Part shown: piece by piece, positions 39,764-46,831 of the stretch
Layout: every line of letters starts with the position of its first letter
Position numbering within the stretch: position 1 is the stretch's first letter
Assembly: GCF_000620145.1 (NCBI RefSeq)
Contig: NZ_JHVM01000019.1
Span: 1-46,831, forward strand
Direction of reading: 5' to 3'
From: Deefgea rivuli DSM 18356
Lineage (GTDB): Bacteria > Pseudomonadota > Gammaproteobacteria > Burkholderiales > Chitinibacteraceae
DNA: 46,831 nt
The notes under the pieces: generated by a model
What the model saw: the letters and a program-made list of their open reading frames with translations, nothing else
Told to the model about the DNA's origin: nothing
The model's database searches: none
Translations under genes and position numbers: made by a program

Positions 39764-41047
39764 ATGCAAGACGAAAACGATCTCTCCCAATTTTTTGCCC
39801 ATGGCTTTGCGCCGCAGGATTTGCCGCCGATGGCGGGTTTATTGCGCGCGCGGCATTATTTGGATGCGTTTATTACGCTATTTCGCGGTGGCGACGATGA
39901 AGTACTCGTTCGCCTGCTGATTTTGCGTGAAATTGGCGCGCGCGCTGATGCGCCGCGCTGGTCGCCGCAAGATTTGCAATCGCATTTTTCCTATTTGAAT
40001 TCGATCAAGCTCGATACGGTACTCAAGCGCCTGCGCGAAAATGGCCTGTTGATTTGGGATGGCGACGAGCAACTCTACGCAATGTCCGAATCGGGCCGCG
40101 TCGCGTTGGCTGCGCTCAGTACCGTGGTGCAATTTGCCGATGGCGATGCGGAACTCGGTTATCTGACGTCGCAGGTTGCTGCCGGGCAGTCGCTTGGCCA
40201 AGTGTCGAATGAAGTCTTGCTCAATTTGCTCGCGCGCTTGAATGAGCTGTACAGCGATTTTGAAGCGGCGCTTGAATCACAGTCCGAATTTCAAATCCGC
40301 GCCGCGCGTGAAAAGCTCGAAAAAGTCTGGCAGTGGGTCGAAAAAGGCACTGATGTGATTCGCACGGTGTTGACCGACGAAGAAACCGATCCGCGCGTGT
40401 ATCAAATTGCGCAATCGATCGCGCTGGCGCAAGCCAGAATGCTGCGTTTGACCTCGGTGTTTCATCGCCGTTTATCCGAGCTGGCATCGCAGCGTGTGCA
40501 TTTGGGGCAGTCCGGTCTGTCGACGACCAATGTCGCCGATTGGTTGCGCCAACAAACGCAAGAAAAACTGGCCGATATGGGGCGCGATTTGATTTTGTTC
40601 CATCCAGAGCCCGCGTTTGTCGTATCGGACGTGTTGCTGGATATTACCGAGTTTGAAGTGCTGGAGCGTGAGCGCCCAGTGAATCTCGTTAGTGAAATGC
40701 CGCAAGGTGCAGCAGCGCAGGTTGTGGGCGAAATCGAAGCCGAACGCCTGATGTTGGCTGAATCTTTGTATGAAGAGCTGCAACAGATGGCGGCAAACGG
40801 CATGGGTGGTGATTTGCCGACGGCCGTGCTTGCGCCAACCTACAAAGAAACTGCTTATCGACTCTCGCTGTTGTCACTGCTGGGCGATGCTGAAGCAGCG
40901 CTAGAGAAAAGCATCGTCGCCGATATTGTGAAGCTGCCTTTAAGTATTGAAATTACGGGCGAATTGCACGAGCCCGATCACCCCGAAGTCGCCAGTATTA
41001 GTGCTGGACGACTGATGTCTACCGTTTTGAAAAAGGCTGATAAGTAA
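39764..41047 (+). CDS. Kleisin-like (MksF/JetA-type) condensin subunit
   Basis: This 427-residue protein is the first gene of a three-part SMC operon. Residues ~40-120 look like a winged-helix region (VLVRLLILREIGA, LDTVLKRLRENGLLIW). The middle is strongly helical, as in kleisin arms, and the C-terminus has another small domain. I assign it mainly by position before the small partner and the SMC gene, so naming it MksF or JetA precisely would go beyond the evidence. Its stop overlaps the next ATG by one base. Confidence 0.65.
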   Translation: MQDENDLSQFFAHGFAPQDLPPMAGLLRARHYLDAFITLFRGGDDEVLVRLLILREIGARADAPRWSPQDLQSHFSYLNSIKLDTVLKRLRENGLLIWDGDEQLYAMSESGRVALAALSTVVQFADGDAELGYLTSQVAAGQSLGQVSNEVLLNLLARLNELYSDFEAALESQSEFQIRAAREKLEKVWQWVEKGTDVIRTVLTDEETDPRVYQIAQSIALAQARMLRLTSVFHRRLSELASQRVHLGQSGLSTTNVADWLRQQTQEKLADMGRDLILFHPEPAFVVSDVLLDITEFEVLERERPVNLVSEMPQGAAAQVVGEIEAERLMLAESLYEELQQMAANGMGGDLPTAVLAPTYKETAYRLSLLSLLGDAEAALEKSIVADIVKLPLSIEITGELHEPDHPEVASISAGRLMSTVLKKADK

Positions 41048-41709
41048 TGGATCAAGCCCTGAATATTTTAGTCGCTCGCCTATTGGCGCAGCGTTTTGTA
41101 CTGCGTAAAGATCCGCTGGCGCGGCGCGCTTTGATTGACGAAGCGTTTCGCGAGTCGCTAGAGCATCGGCTCGCCGATTGCGGCCTGCAATTATTAGAAA
41201 ATCCTTACGCCGAACACATTGCCGTTGCATTGCAGCCGCAAATGGAAGAATGGGTGTTTGGTGAGGGCGAAAACTGGTTGTCCAATAATATGGGTCTGCC
41301 GCGCGATGGGATTGCGCTGTTGGTCGTGGTTTGGGCGCTGATTATTTTGCCAAAACGCGAACGGCAAATCGCCCGCGTTGCCGTCGGTTCAGAAGATCAA
41401 AGCGATATGTTTGGCGCGGAAAAGCCGATTGAACACGGTGAAGGCGTCGCGCAAGGCATTTCGGAGGATGCGTTGTACGCCGATTTCGGCAAGGTGCTCG
41501 GCGGCAAAATGCGCTTTGCGACCAATCTGGGGCAACTCTCCAAACTCGGGTTTATTAATCGCCGCAATCGGATGATTTATGAAGGTCCATTGCTCGATTT
41601 GATGATCGACTACGCCAAACTCGCCCCGCGCATTATTAATGGTGCGCTGGCAGATATTTTGAAATTGACGGGCACGCAGATTGCGCCAGAAGCTGAGCTG
41701 CAAGAATGA
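41047..41709 (+). CDS. MksE/JetB-like small condensin partner
   Basis: This 220-residue protein fits the small winged-helix (KITE-type) partner of Muk/Mks/Jet complexes by size and position. Residues ~20-110 include LARRALIDEAFRESLEHRL and GIALLVVVWALIILPKRER; the second half (FGKVLGGKMRFATNLGQL, SKLGFINRRNRMIYEGP) looks like a winged helix. It overlaps both neighbours, by one base upstream and by ATGA downstream. The family call rests on context and fold pattern, not a recognised signature. Confidence 0.65.
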   Translation: MDQALNILVARLLAQRFVLRKDPLARRALIDEAFRESLEHRLADCGLQLLENPYAEHIAVALQPQMEEWVFGEGENWLSNNMGLPRDGIALLVVVWALIILPKRERQIARVAVGSEDQSDMFGAEKPIEHGEGVAQGISEDALYADFGKVLGGKMRFATNLGQLSKLGFINRRNRMIYEGPLLDLMIDYAKLAPRIINGALADILKLTGTQIAPEAELQE

Positions 41710-42242
41710 TTTTGCGTCCAGCGACACGTGATGATGTTGATTTTTTAATGTCTTTGCGTCGCGATGTGGAATCTTTACGTTTTATGCCGTTGAACGCATT
41801 GTCGTACGCTGAGTTGTCTGTTCGCGTTGCTGAATGTGCTGATGCATTAAAATTTGATGATTCGGCAGAGCTCATTTATGTGCTTGAGTTTGAAGGTTGT
41901 ACGATTGGCATGGTTGGGGCTCGGCAGCGTTCAGCTCAAATGCGGTATGCCGAATTAACATACGCGCTGCTGCCGCAATGGCGTCAGCGTGGTTTGGCAA
42001 CTCAGGCGATGAGGATGTGGATTGCTCAATTATTTGCAGTGGGTTATCGCCGTTTAGGTTTGATGATTTCGGCAGAAAATACAGCCTCACTCGCGTTGGC
42101 AAATAAATTGGGTTTCCAGCAGGAAGGCCTATTGCGTGAGCATTTTTTGATTGGCGGAATGCCGCAAGATCAAGTGGTTTTAGGTTTGCTCGCTACAGAA
42201 TGGCAGCAAACATTACAAGGAAGTCAAAATGTTCCAGATTAA
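41706..42242 (+). CDS. GNAT-family acetyltransferase embedded in the SMC operon
   Basis: This 178-residue protein is a RimJ/RimL-type GNAT: it begins MILRPATRDDVDFLMSLRRD, has the acetyl-CoA loop in LPQWRQRGLATQAMRMWIAQ, and ends with ENTASLALANKLGFQQEG. It sits between the small condensin partner and the SMC gene, overlapping the former by four bases, so it is co-translated. Such a gene is not a usual part of Mks or Wadjet operons. It may modify a complex member or simply be an inserted passenger. Confidence 0.85.
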   Translation: MILRPATRDDVDFLMSLRRDVESLRFMPLNALSYAELSVRVAECADALKFDDSAELIYVLEFEGCTIGMVGARQRSAQMRYAELTYALLPQWRQRGLATQAMRMWIAQLFAVGYRRLGLMISAENTASLALANKLGFQQEGLLREHFLIGGMPQDQVVLGLLATEWQQTLQGSQNVPD

Positions 42243-42300
42243 AGCTTTAGTAGGGCTGCATTGGGATTTCTGGCAAGAGTGTGTGGCGGAGATGCGCTAA
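42229..42300 (+). repeat. Duplicate of the SMC gene's 5' end (23-codon ORF)
   Basis: The sequence encodes MFQIKALVGLHWDFWQ, then ECVAEMR and a stop. The true SMC gene, starting at 42301, encodes MFQIKTLEMVHWDFWQ. Over 48 bases, 40 match, and then the copies diverge. The duplicate has its own good site (AAGGAAG), ends exactly one base before the SMC ATG and overlaps the acetyltransferase end. It may be a scar of the acetyltransferase insertion or a translated leader. Confidence 0.85.
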
Positions 42301-45138
42301 ATGTTTCAGATTAAAACGTTAGAAATGGTGCACTGGGATTTCTGGCAACGGATTTCAGTGCCGCTGGATGCTCAGATTGTGACGGTGGTGGGACCCAATG
42401 GTTCGGGTAAGACGACCTTGCTCGACGCGCTACGGACAATGCTGGCGCTGAAATGCTCGGGTCGCCGCGATTACAAGCGCTATGTTCGCAATAACAAAGA
42501 AAACATTGCGTGGTTGCGTGCTGTGGTGAGTAATCCGCGCCGCAGCGGTGGCGGATTTTTTCCCTATTTGTTTTTCCCGCTTTCTAGCGAAACGGTCACG
42601 CTGTTTTGTCGGATTAAAAAGCAGGGTGGTGATTGGGTGCGCCAGTACGCGATTGCTGAAGGCGATGCGCAGCTCGACGGCACGACTGAAACCACGCTGC
42701 AATGGTTGGGTGTGGGCGATTATCGTCGCCGTTTGGAGCAAGCCGGTTTAACGCCAGCGATTGCCGAGGTATTGGCCTTGGAGCAAGGCGATACCGACAA
42801 GCTATGCGAATACTCCCCTAAAACACTATTAGATTTGGTGTTTCAGGTGTTTGGCGATAAAGAAGTGCTGGATCATTACAGCGAGGCTAAATTGCGCTTG
42901 CGCGAGGCCGAGGGCGAGCTGGATAAAATGAACCAGCAACTGTCGCAATTGGGATTAGATGTTGAGCGTTTCCGCTTGCGTGCCAGTAGCTATTTAGAAT
43001 GGTGTTCTTTGGGAACGGATACGGCGCGTTTGGAGCAGGAAGTGATTCCGGCGCTGCAAGTGGCCGAAGCGCAGGATAATTTGCGTAATTACTTGGCGCA
43101 ATTTAAGCAAAATCGTCGCAGCCTGTGGAATCGGCGTGGTGATTTGGCGCAGCTGGAAAAGCAGCTTGCCGTGGCGCGCGTATCGGCGCAGCAAACTTTG
43201 CAGGGTGAATCGCAAAGCAAAGCGGATTACGATTTGCAATTTCAGGCCTTCCAAGCGGTGCGTGATGCCGCGCGCGATACTGAAAAGCTGATCAAAGAAG
43301 GCGAGCGCCTGCGTGAACTCGCTGAGCGTGAGCATGGCGCGGATGCGGTCGGTTTGAATGACCGCCTTGGCGAATTGAAATTACAAGAAGGCGATCTGAA
43401 ATCGTGGCTGAAAACCGCCAAAGAAGAGCGCCAGCAGCTCTCTGAAGCGCAATTTGCGCTGCAAGCCGGTAAAGCGCCGTCGCCGGAATTTGTGCGGCAA
43501 ATGCGCTCGGCGCTGGATGCTGCGGGAATTCCGCACCAATTGCTGACTGAAATTTGCGAAGTCAAAGACAATACTTGGCAAGACGCGGTGGAGGCTTTGC
43601 TTGCGCCATCCAAGCATTTGATTCTGTTGCAACGCGAAGCGGATAAACAACGCGCTTGGGAAGTGGGCGAGCGTTTGCGTTATCGCAGCTTTATTGTGTC
43701 CGAGCGCGAAGCTGCGCCGCGTGCGACCTTGGGCTCGATTTTAGAAATCCTTGATTTTAAAGCGCCAGTGCCAGCGTGGTTGGCGCGGCAAATGAATGGC
43801 ATTCAACGCGTGAAATCGGTTGAGGCAGGTGCTCGCATTAACGGCGACTGGATCACGCGCGAGGGGTATCTGCGTGAACGCCGTGGTGCACGGTTCATTG
43901 GGGTCGATACCCGTGACTATGCTTTTGGCGAAGCCGCACGCCATTCTCGTTTAGCGGATATTGCACTGCGCTTAAAAGCGCTGAACGATGAAATCCTGAA
44001 TAAAGAAGCCGACCTGAATAGTCTGATGCGCGACATCGCGGCAATCACTCAGCAATTGATGGGGATGCAGGCGGTGGTGCAATTGGCGAGTCGTCAGGCC
44101 GAATTGGCAGCCGCCGCCGCGCGTTATCCAGAAGAGCAAGCGGCTGTACAGCGTTTGGGTGCGGAATTGGCAGCGGCGCAAGCTGCGCTGGAGTCGTCGC
44201 GTGAAGGCCGTGCTGATTTGCGTTTGGGCGCACAAAAAATCGAAATCGAACGCGATCAATTGCAACGCGGCATTGATGAAATGCAGGCGCAAATGCAGCG
44301 CCAACGTAATGAAATCAGCCGCCAGCTCGGTATGATTCGCGTACTGAAAGAAAAAGCTTTGCCAGCGTGGTTAGTGCCTGCAACGCTGCGTCAGTTGAAA
44401 GAAGACTACAACAGCGTGTCTGAAGTTCGTCACATGATGGCGCGCCAAGCCGAGCAATTGAGCCAAGCGCATTGGGAAAAAGACGAAAGCATCGTGCAGC
44501 GCCGCGATAAGCTGGTGAATGATTACAAAGCATTGGAAGGTGAGTCGGTCGGCCATCGTCAAGAAGTTGATCGCACCGCGCAGCTGACCGACGAAGCGCG
44601 CGCAGCGTATATTAATAAATTGCGCGCGACGGTTCGCGCCTACGGTCGAAATGTGAAAGGCTTGGGCGAATTGGCGGGGATTGATGTTGAGCTTGATATG
44701 CCGCATTTGGAAAACGACGATGTGGTGCTGGCGCAAGCGGGTTTGACGGCGCGCTTCAATTTCGATCAAAAAGGCATGATGGGCTTGAACGATGGCGAAG
44801 CGTCGGGCGGTCAGCAGGTAATGAAATCGCTCATTCTGTTGATTGGCTTGATGATGGATGAAAGTAATCCATCGGGCTTTGTATTTATCGACGAGCCCTT
44901 CGCGCATTTGGATATTTTCAATATTGATCGTGTCGGCGCTTTCTTAAAAGCAACCAATGCGCAGTATTTGATTACGACGCCGCTGACGCACAATACCAAT
45001 GTTTACGGCCCTGCCGAGTTAACGCTAACGACGCGTAAAAAACGTCCAGGCGAAACTTGGGCGCCGCTCATAATGCAAACACGGCGTCGTACCGAGCAAA
45101 ATTCGCTCGATGCGAGTAAAGTGCCAACAACTATTTAG
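42301..45138 (+). CDS. SMC-like ATPase of a condensin-type complex (MksB/JetC-like)
   Basis: This is a 945-residue SMC-family ATPase. Walker A is GPNGSGKT at 31-38. Two coiled-coil arms (about 180-400 and 560-780) flank a hinge-like domain (~410-550). The ABC signature SGGQQ is at ~835-839 and Walker B is GFVFIDEPFAHLD near 860. It is shorter than MukB (~1480) and most SMC proteins, in the range of MksB/JetC-type proteins. With its partners it should entrap and extrude DNA, for chromosome organisation or defence against plasmids. No JetD-like gene is found next to it, so it is not a complete Wadjet locus. Confidence 0.85.
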   Translation: MFQIKTLEMVHWDFWQRISVPLDAQIVTVVGPNGSGKTTLLDALRTMLALKCSGRRDYKRYVRNNKENIAWLRAVVSNPRRSGGGFFPYLFFPLSSETVTLFCRIKKQGGDWVRQYAIAEGDAQLDGTTETTLQWLGVGDYRRRLEQAGLTPAIAEVLALEQGDTDKLCEYSPKTLLDLVFQVFGDKEVLDHYSEAKLRLREAEGELDKMNQQLSQLGLDVERFRLRASSYLEWCSLGTDTARLEQEVIPALQVAEAQDNLRNYLAQFKQNRRSLWNRRGDLAQLEKQLAVARVSAQQTLQGESQSKADYDLQFQAFQAVRDAARDTEKLIKEGERLRELAEREHGADAVGLNDRLGELKLQEGDLKSWLKTAKEERQQLSEAQFALQAGKAPSPEFVRQMRSALDAAGIPHQLLTEICEVKDNTWQDAVEALLAPSKHLILLQREADKQRAWEVGERLRYRSFIVSEREAAPRATLGSILEILDFKAPVPAWLARQMNGIQRVKSVEAGARINGDWITREGYLRERRGARFIGVDTRDYAFGEAARHSRLADIALRLKALNDEILNKEADLNSLMRDIAAITQQLMGMQAVVQLASRQAELAAAAARYPEEQAAVQRLGAELAAAQAALESSREGRADLRLGAQKIEIERDQLQRGIDEMQAQMQRQRNEISRQLGMIRVLKEKALPAWLVPATLRQLKEDYNSVSEVRHMMARQAEQLSQAHWEKDESIVQRRDKLVNDYKALEGESVGHRQEVDRTAQLTDEARAAYINKLRATVRAYGRNVKGLGELAGIDVELDMPHLENDDVVLAQAGLTARFNFDQKGMMGLNDGEASGGQQVMKSLILLIGLMMDESNPSGFVFIDEPFAHLDIFNIDRVGAFLKATNAQYLITTPLTHNTNVYGPAELTLTTRKKRPGETWAPLIMQTRRRTEQNSLDASKVPTTI

Positions 45139-45157
45139 TTTTTAAAAGAAGAACTCA

Positions 45158-46321
45158 GTGCTACAAATTTTTGATTTTTTTGCCCCTTGCCCACGCGGCC
45201 TTGAAACCGTTCTGGAAAAAGAGCTAGAAGCATTGGCCGCCAAGAATATTAATGTCACCGATGGTGGCGTGTCGTTTTCTGGCCCGTGGACCTTGATGTA
45301 TAAAGCCAATCTGTATTCACGCGTTGCGAGCCGCGTGTTGTGGAAATTGGTTGAGAAGCCTTATCGATCAGAAGACGATATTTTCCGTTTGGCACGCGAT
45401 ACCGAATGGGCCGAGATTTTTGCCGTAGAAAATACGATTAAAGTCAGCGTAACCGCAGTGCGCTCGCCAGTGCGGAGTACCAATTTTGTCGCGCTGAAAG
45501 TGAAAGACGGCATTTGCGATCGCTTTCGCCTCAAATGCGGCAATCGTCCTAGCGTGAACACTGAAGCGCCCGATATGCGGATTAATGTTTATCTATCAGA
45601 GAAAAACGTCACGCTGTATTTAGATACTTCAGGCGAACCGCTATTTAAACGGGGTTATCGAGTTGAAACTGGGGATGCGCCATTGCGTGAAAATCTAGCT
45701 GCGGGGATTTTATCCCTGAGCGGCTGGACGCCCGATCAAGCGTTTTACGATCCAATGTGCGGTTCGGGCACTTTCTTGGTTGAAGCGGCCATGATTGCGC
45801 GCCGCGTTGCGCCGGGTAAAGATAGAGAATTTGCCTTCCAAAAAATGCGCATGTTCGACAAAACCTTCTGGCAAAACATTTTGAACGAGGCTAAAGCGCA
45901 AGAACTCAGTGCCGCGCCGAATGTGATCATGGGTAGCGATGTATCGAGTACCGTGTTGGTTCATGCAAAAGCTAATATCGAAGCTGCGGGTATGCAAGAT
46001 AGTATTCAGTTAAAACAATTGAATGTACTCGATGCAAAACCGCCAGCAGAGTCGGGCGTGTGGATCTGTAATCCACCATATGGCGCGCGGATGGATGAGA
46101 AAGAACATCTGGCGACCTTGTACCCAGAATGGGCGACGGTATTAAAGCAACGCTTTGCTGGCTGGAATACTTATTTCCTCACTGCCGACTTGGATATGCC
46201 TAAACATATGCGTTTGAAAGCATCAAAACGCACGGTATTGTTTAACGGCCCACTGGAATGCCGCCTGTTTGAATACAAAATGATTGCTGGCGGCAATCGG
46301 GATAAGCCAAAAGAGGAATAA
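45158..46321 (+). CDS. rlmL: RlmL-type 23S rRNA guanine N2-methyltransferase
   Basis: This 387-residue protein has an N-terminal THUMP domain (residues ~10-160) and a methyltransferase domain with DPMCGSGTFLVEAAMIARR and the catalytic NPPYG at 305-309. It corresponds to the N-terminal half of E. coli RlmKL, which methylates G2445 of 23S rRNA. The RlmK half is absent, as is usual outside gammaproteobacteria. It starts at GTG 45158 with AAGAAG upstream, 19 bases after the SMC gene, so the two may be co-transcribed. Confidence 0.92.
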   Translation: MLQIFDFFAPCPRGLETVLEKELEALAAKNINVTDGGVSFSGPWTLMYKANLYSRVASRVLWKLVEKPYRSEDDIFRLARDTEWAEIFAVENTIKVSVTAVRSPVRSTNFVALKVKDGICDRFRLKCGNRPSVNTEAPDMRINVYLSEKNVTLYLDTSGEPLFKRGYRVETGDAPLRENLAAGILSLSGWTPDQAFYDPMCGSGTFLVEAAMIARRVAPGKDREFAFQKMRMFDKTFWQNILNEAKAQELSAAPNVIMGSDVSSTVLVHAKANIEAAGMQDSIQLKQLNVLDAKPPAESGVWICNPPYGARMDEKEHLATLYPEWATVLKQRFAGWNTYFLTADLDMPKHMRLKASKRTVLFNGPLECRLFEYKMIAGGNRDKPKEE

Positions 46322-46333
46322 AATCGCAGTAAT

Positions 46334-46390
46334 AGCAGTGTTTACACTGTTTTAGTTTGATTTCACATAAAGGGCGCATCAGCGCCCTTT
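46334..46390 (+). terminator. Paired hairpins after rlmL
   Basis: CAGTG-TTTA-CACTG (46336-46349) followed by TTTT looks like a terminator. A second, stronger stem AAAGGGCGC-ATCA-GCGCCCTTT (46369-46390) lacks a T-run beyond its arm. Together they probably insulate the rRNA operon from upstream transcription. Confidence 0.7.
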
Positions 46391-46485
46391 ATGGTTTCTA
46401 GCGTTTGCGGCATTTTTGTTTCAAATCTGTTTCTTTGTAAATCAACAACTTATCGCCTTCTGTCTATTTTCTTTGCACGCAGGTG

Positions 46486-46514
46486 TTGACGTGTTTGGGG
46501 CTGGGGCGTATATT
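46486..46514 (+). promoter_or_regulatory. rRNA operon promoter
   Basis: TTGACG (46486-46491), 17 bases, then TATATT (46509-46514), about 245 bases before the 16S gene. Confidence 0.88.
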
Positions 46515-46584
46515 TCGGCCTCTCTGCTGCTGACACAGCAAACGAAACAAGCGGTTCTCTAGCTAGTTTCGGTGTCTAAGCCAC

Positions 46585-46653
46585 TGATCTTTAACAAAAT
46601 ACAGCCGATGAGTGTGAGTGCTTGGTTTGCCAGTCAAACAAGTGCTTACACTC
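46585..46653 (+). promoter_or_regulatory. rRNA leader: boxA-like site and stem-loop
   Basis: GATCTTTAACAA (46586-46597) resembles the boxA antitermination element (GCTCTTTAACAA). A stem-loop follows at 46610-46653 (GAGTGTGAGTGCTTG with AAGTGCTTACACTC), a common place for such structures in rRNA leaders. Confidence 0.65.
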
Positions 46654-46759
46654 TCAAAATGATCTGTTGAATGTAAATTCTTCAGGTTTGAAGTGATGTA
46701 GGAATGGCGTTAAAACCATTTCAAAAGTAAGCCAAGTTGTACAAATTAGCACAGAGATT

Positions 46760-46831
46760 AAACGAAAGAGTTTGATCCTGGCTCAGATTGAACGCTGGCG
46801 GCATGCTTTACACATGCAAGTCGAACGGTAA
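46760..46831 (+). rRNA. rrs: 16S ribosomal RNA, 5' end only
   Basis: The universal start AGAGTTTGATCCTGGCTCAG begins at 46767, equivalent to position 8 of the E. coli gene, so the mature 5' end is near 46760. GGCGGCATGCTTTACACATG then follows and is typical of Neisseriales. The gene continues past the right edge. Confidence 0.98.

Noticed and set aside
42229-42300. Frameshifted or broken SMC gene
   Set aside because: The downstream copy at 42301 is intact, with Walker A, signature and Walker B motifs; the short ORF is a separate duplicate.
39764-45138. Complete Wadjet (JetABCD) defence system
   Set aside because: No JetD-like nuclease gene lies next to the operon, and rlmL and the rRNA operon follow directly.

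Overview
The window looks like chromosomal DNA of a Neisseriales-type betaproteobacterium, probably of the Chromobacteriaceae or Chitinibacteraceae. It ends inside a 16S rRNA gene whose first ~70 bases read as betaproteobacterial. The core genes (pepA, holC, valS, lptFG, ispB, rplU, rpmA, obgE, rlmL) also fit that group. I cannot fix the genus. A chitin-binding-like domain in one pilin-like protein would suit a chitin-associated water bacterium, but that is inference.

Layout. 1-6286 is a Lap-type biofilm adhesion locus: the start of a giant repeat-rich adhesin (lapA-like, minus strand, running off the left edge), a LuxR-type regulator, the periplasmic protease LapG and the degenerate c-di-GMP receptor LapD. 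A GGDEF-EAL protein with intact signature motifs converges on lapD (6454-8352). 8580-9607 holds a YhcH-family protein and an acetyltransferase. 9655-12546 is valS. 12674-21567 is a complete kdp potassium-uptake operon on the minus strand (small membrane ORF, kdpF, A, B, C, D, E). Its promoter region carries a sequence almost identical to the E. coli KdpE site as I recall it, and its gaps are filled with REP-like and palindromic repeats. 21949-26350 holds a glutamine-amidotransferase-like protein, a large acidic hypothetical protein, holC and pepA. In E. coli the order is pepA-holC-valS, so here kdp and two other genes separate holC from valS.

26557-29798 is the LPS export permease pair lptF-lptG, then galE. 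29934-32548 is a pair of pilin-like genes, the first with an internal CBM5/12-like segment and a Thr/Pro linker. 32545-35209 is a molybdate transport operon (modA, a TOBE protein, modB, modC). 35518-38680 is ispB, then rplU-rpmA and obgE. 38931-39473 is an orphan gene of uncertain function with a weak ADP-ribosyltransferase-like motif.

39764-45138 is an SMC/condensin-like operon: a kleisin-like protein, a small winged-helix-like partner and a 945-residue SMC-like ATPase, with an acetyltransferase gene embedded between the second and third genes. A short duplicate of the 5' end of the SMC gene lies directly in front of it. No JetD-like nuclease gene is seen. rlmL follows 19 bases later, then a clear rrn promoter, leader and the start of 16S rRNA.

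Functional links visible here are: the adhesin, its protease and its c-di-GMP receptor as one retention/release switch; kdpFABC with its sensor KdpD and regulator KdpE; and the mod genes as one overlapping transcription unit. The points most worth a second look are the SMC operon with its embedded acetyltransferase and duplicated start, the pilin-like protein with a chitin-binding-like domain, and the concentration of three repeat families in the kdp operon.
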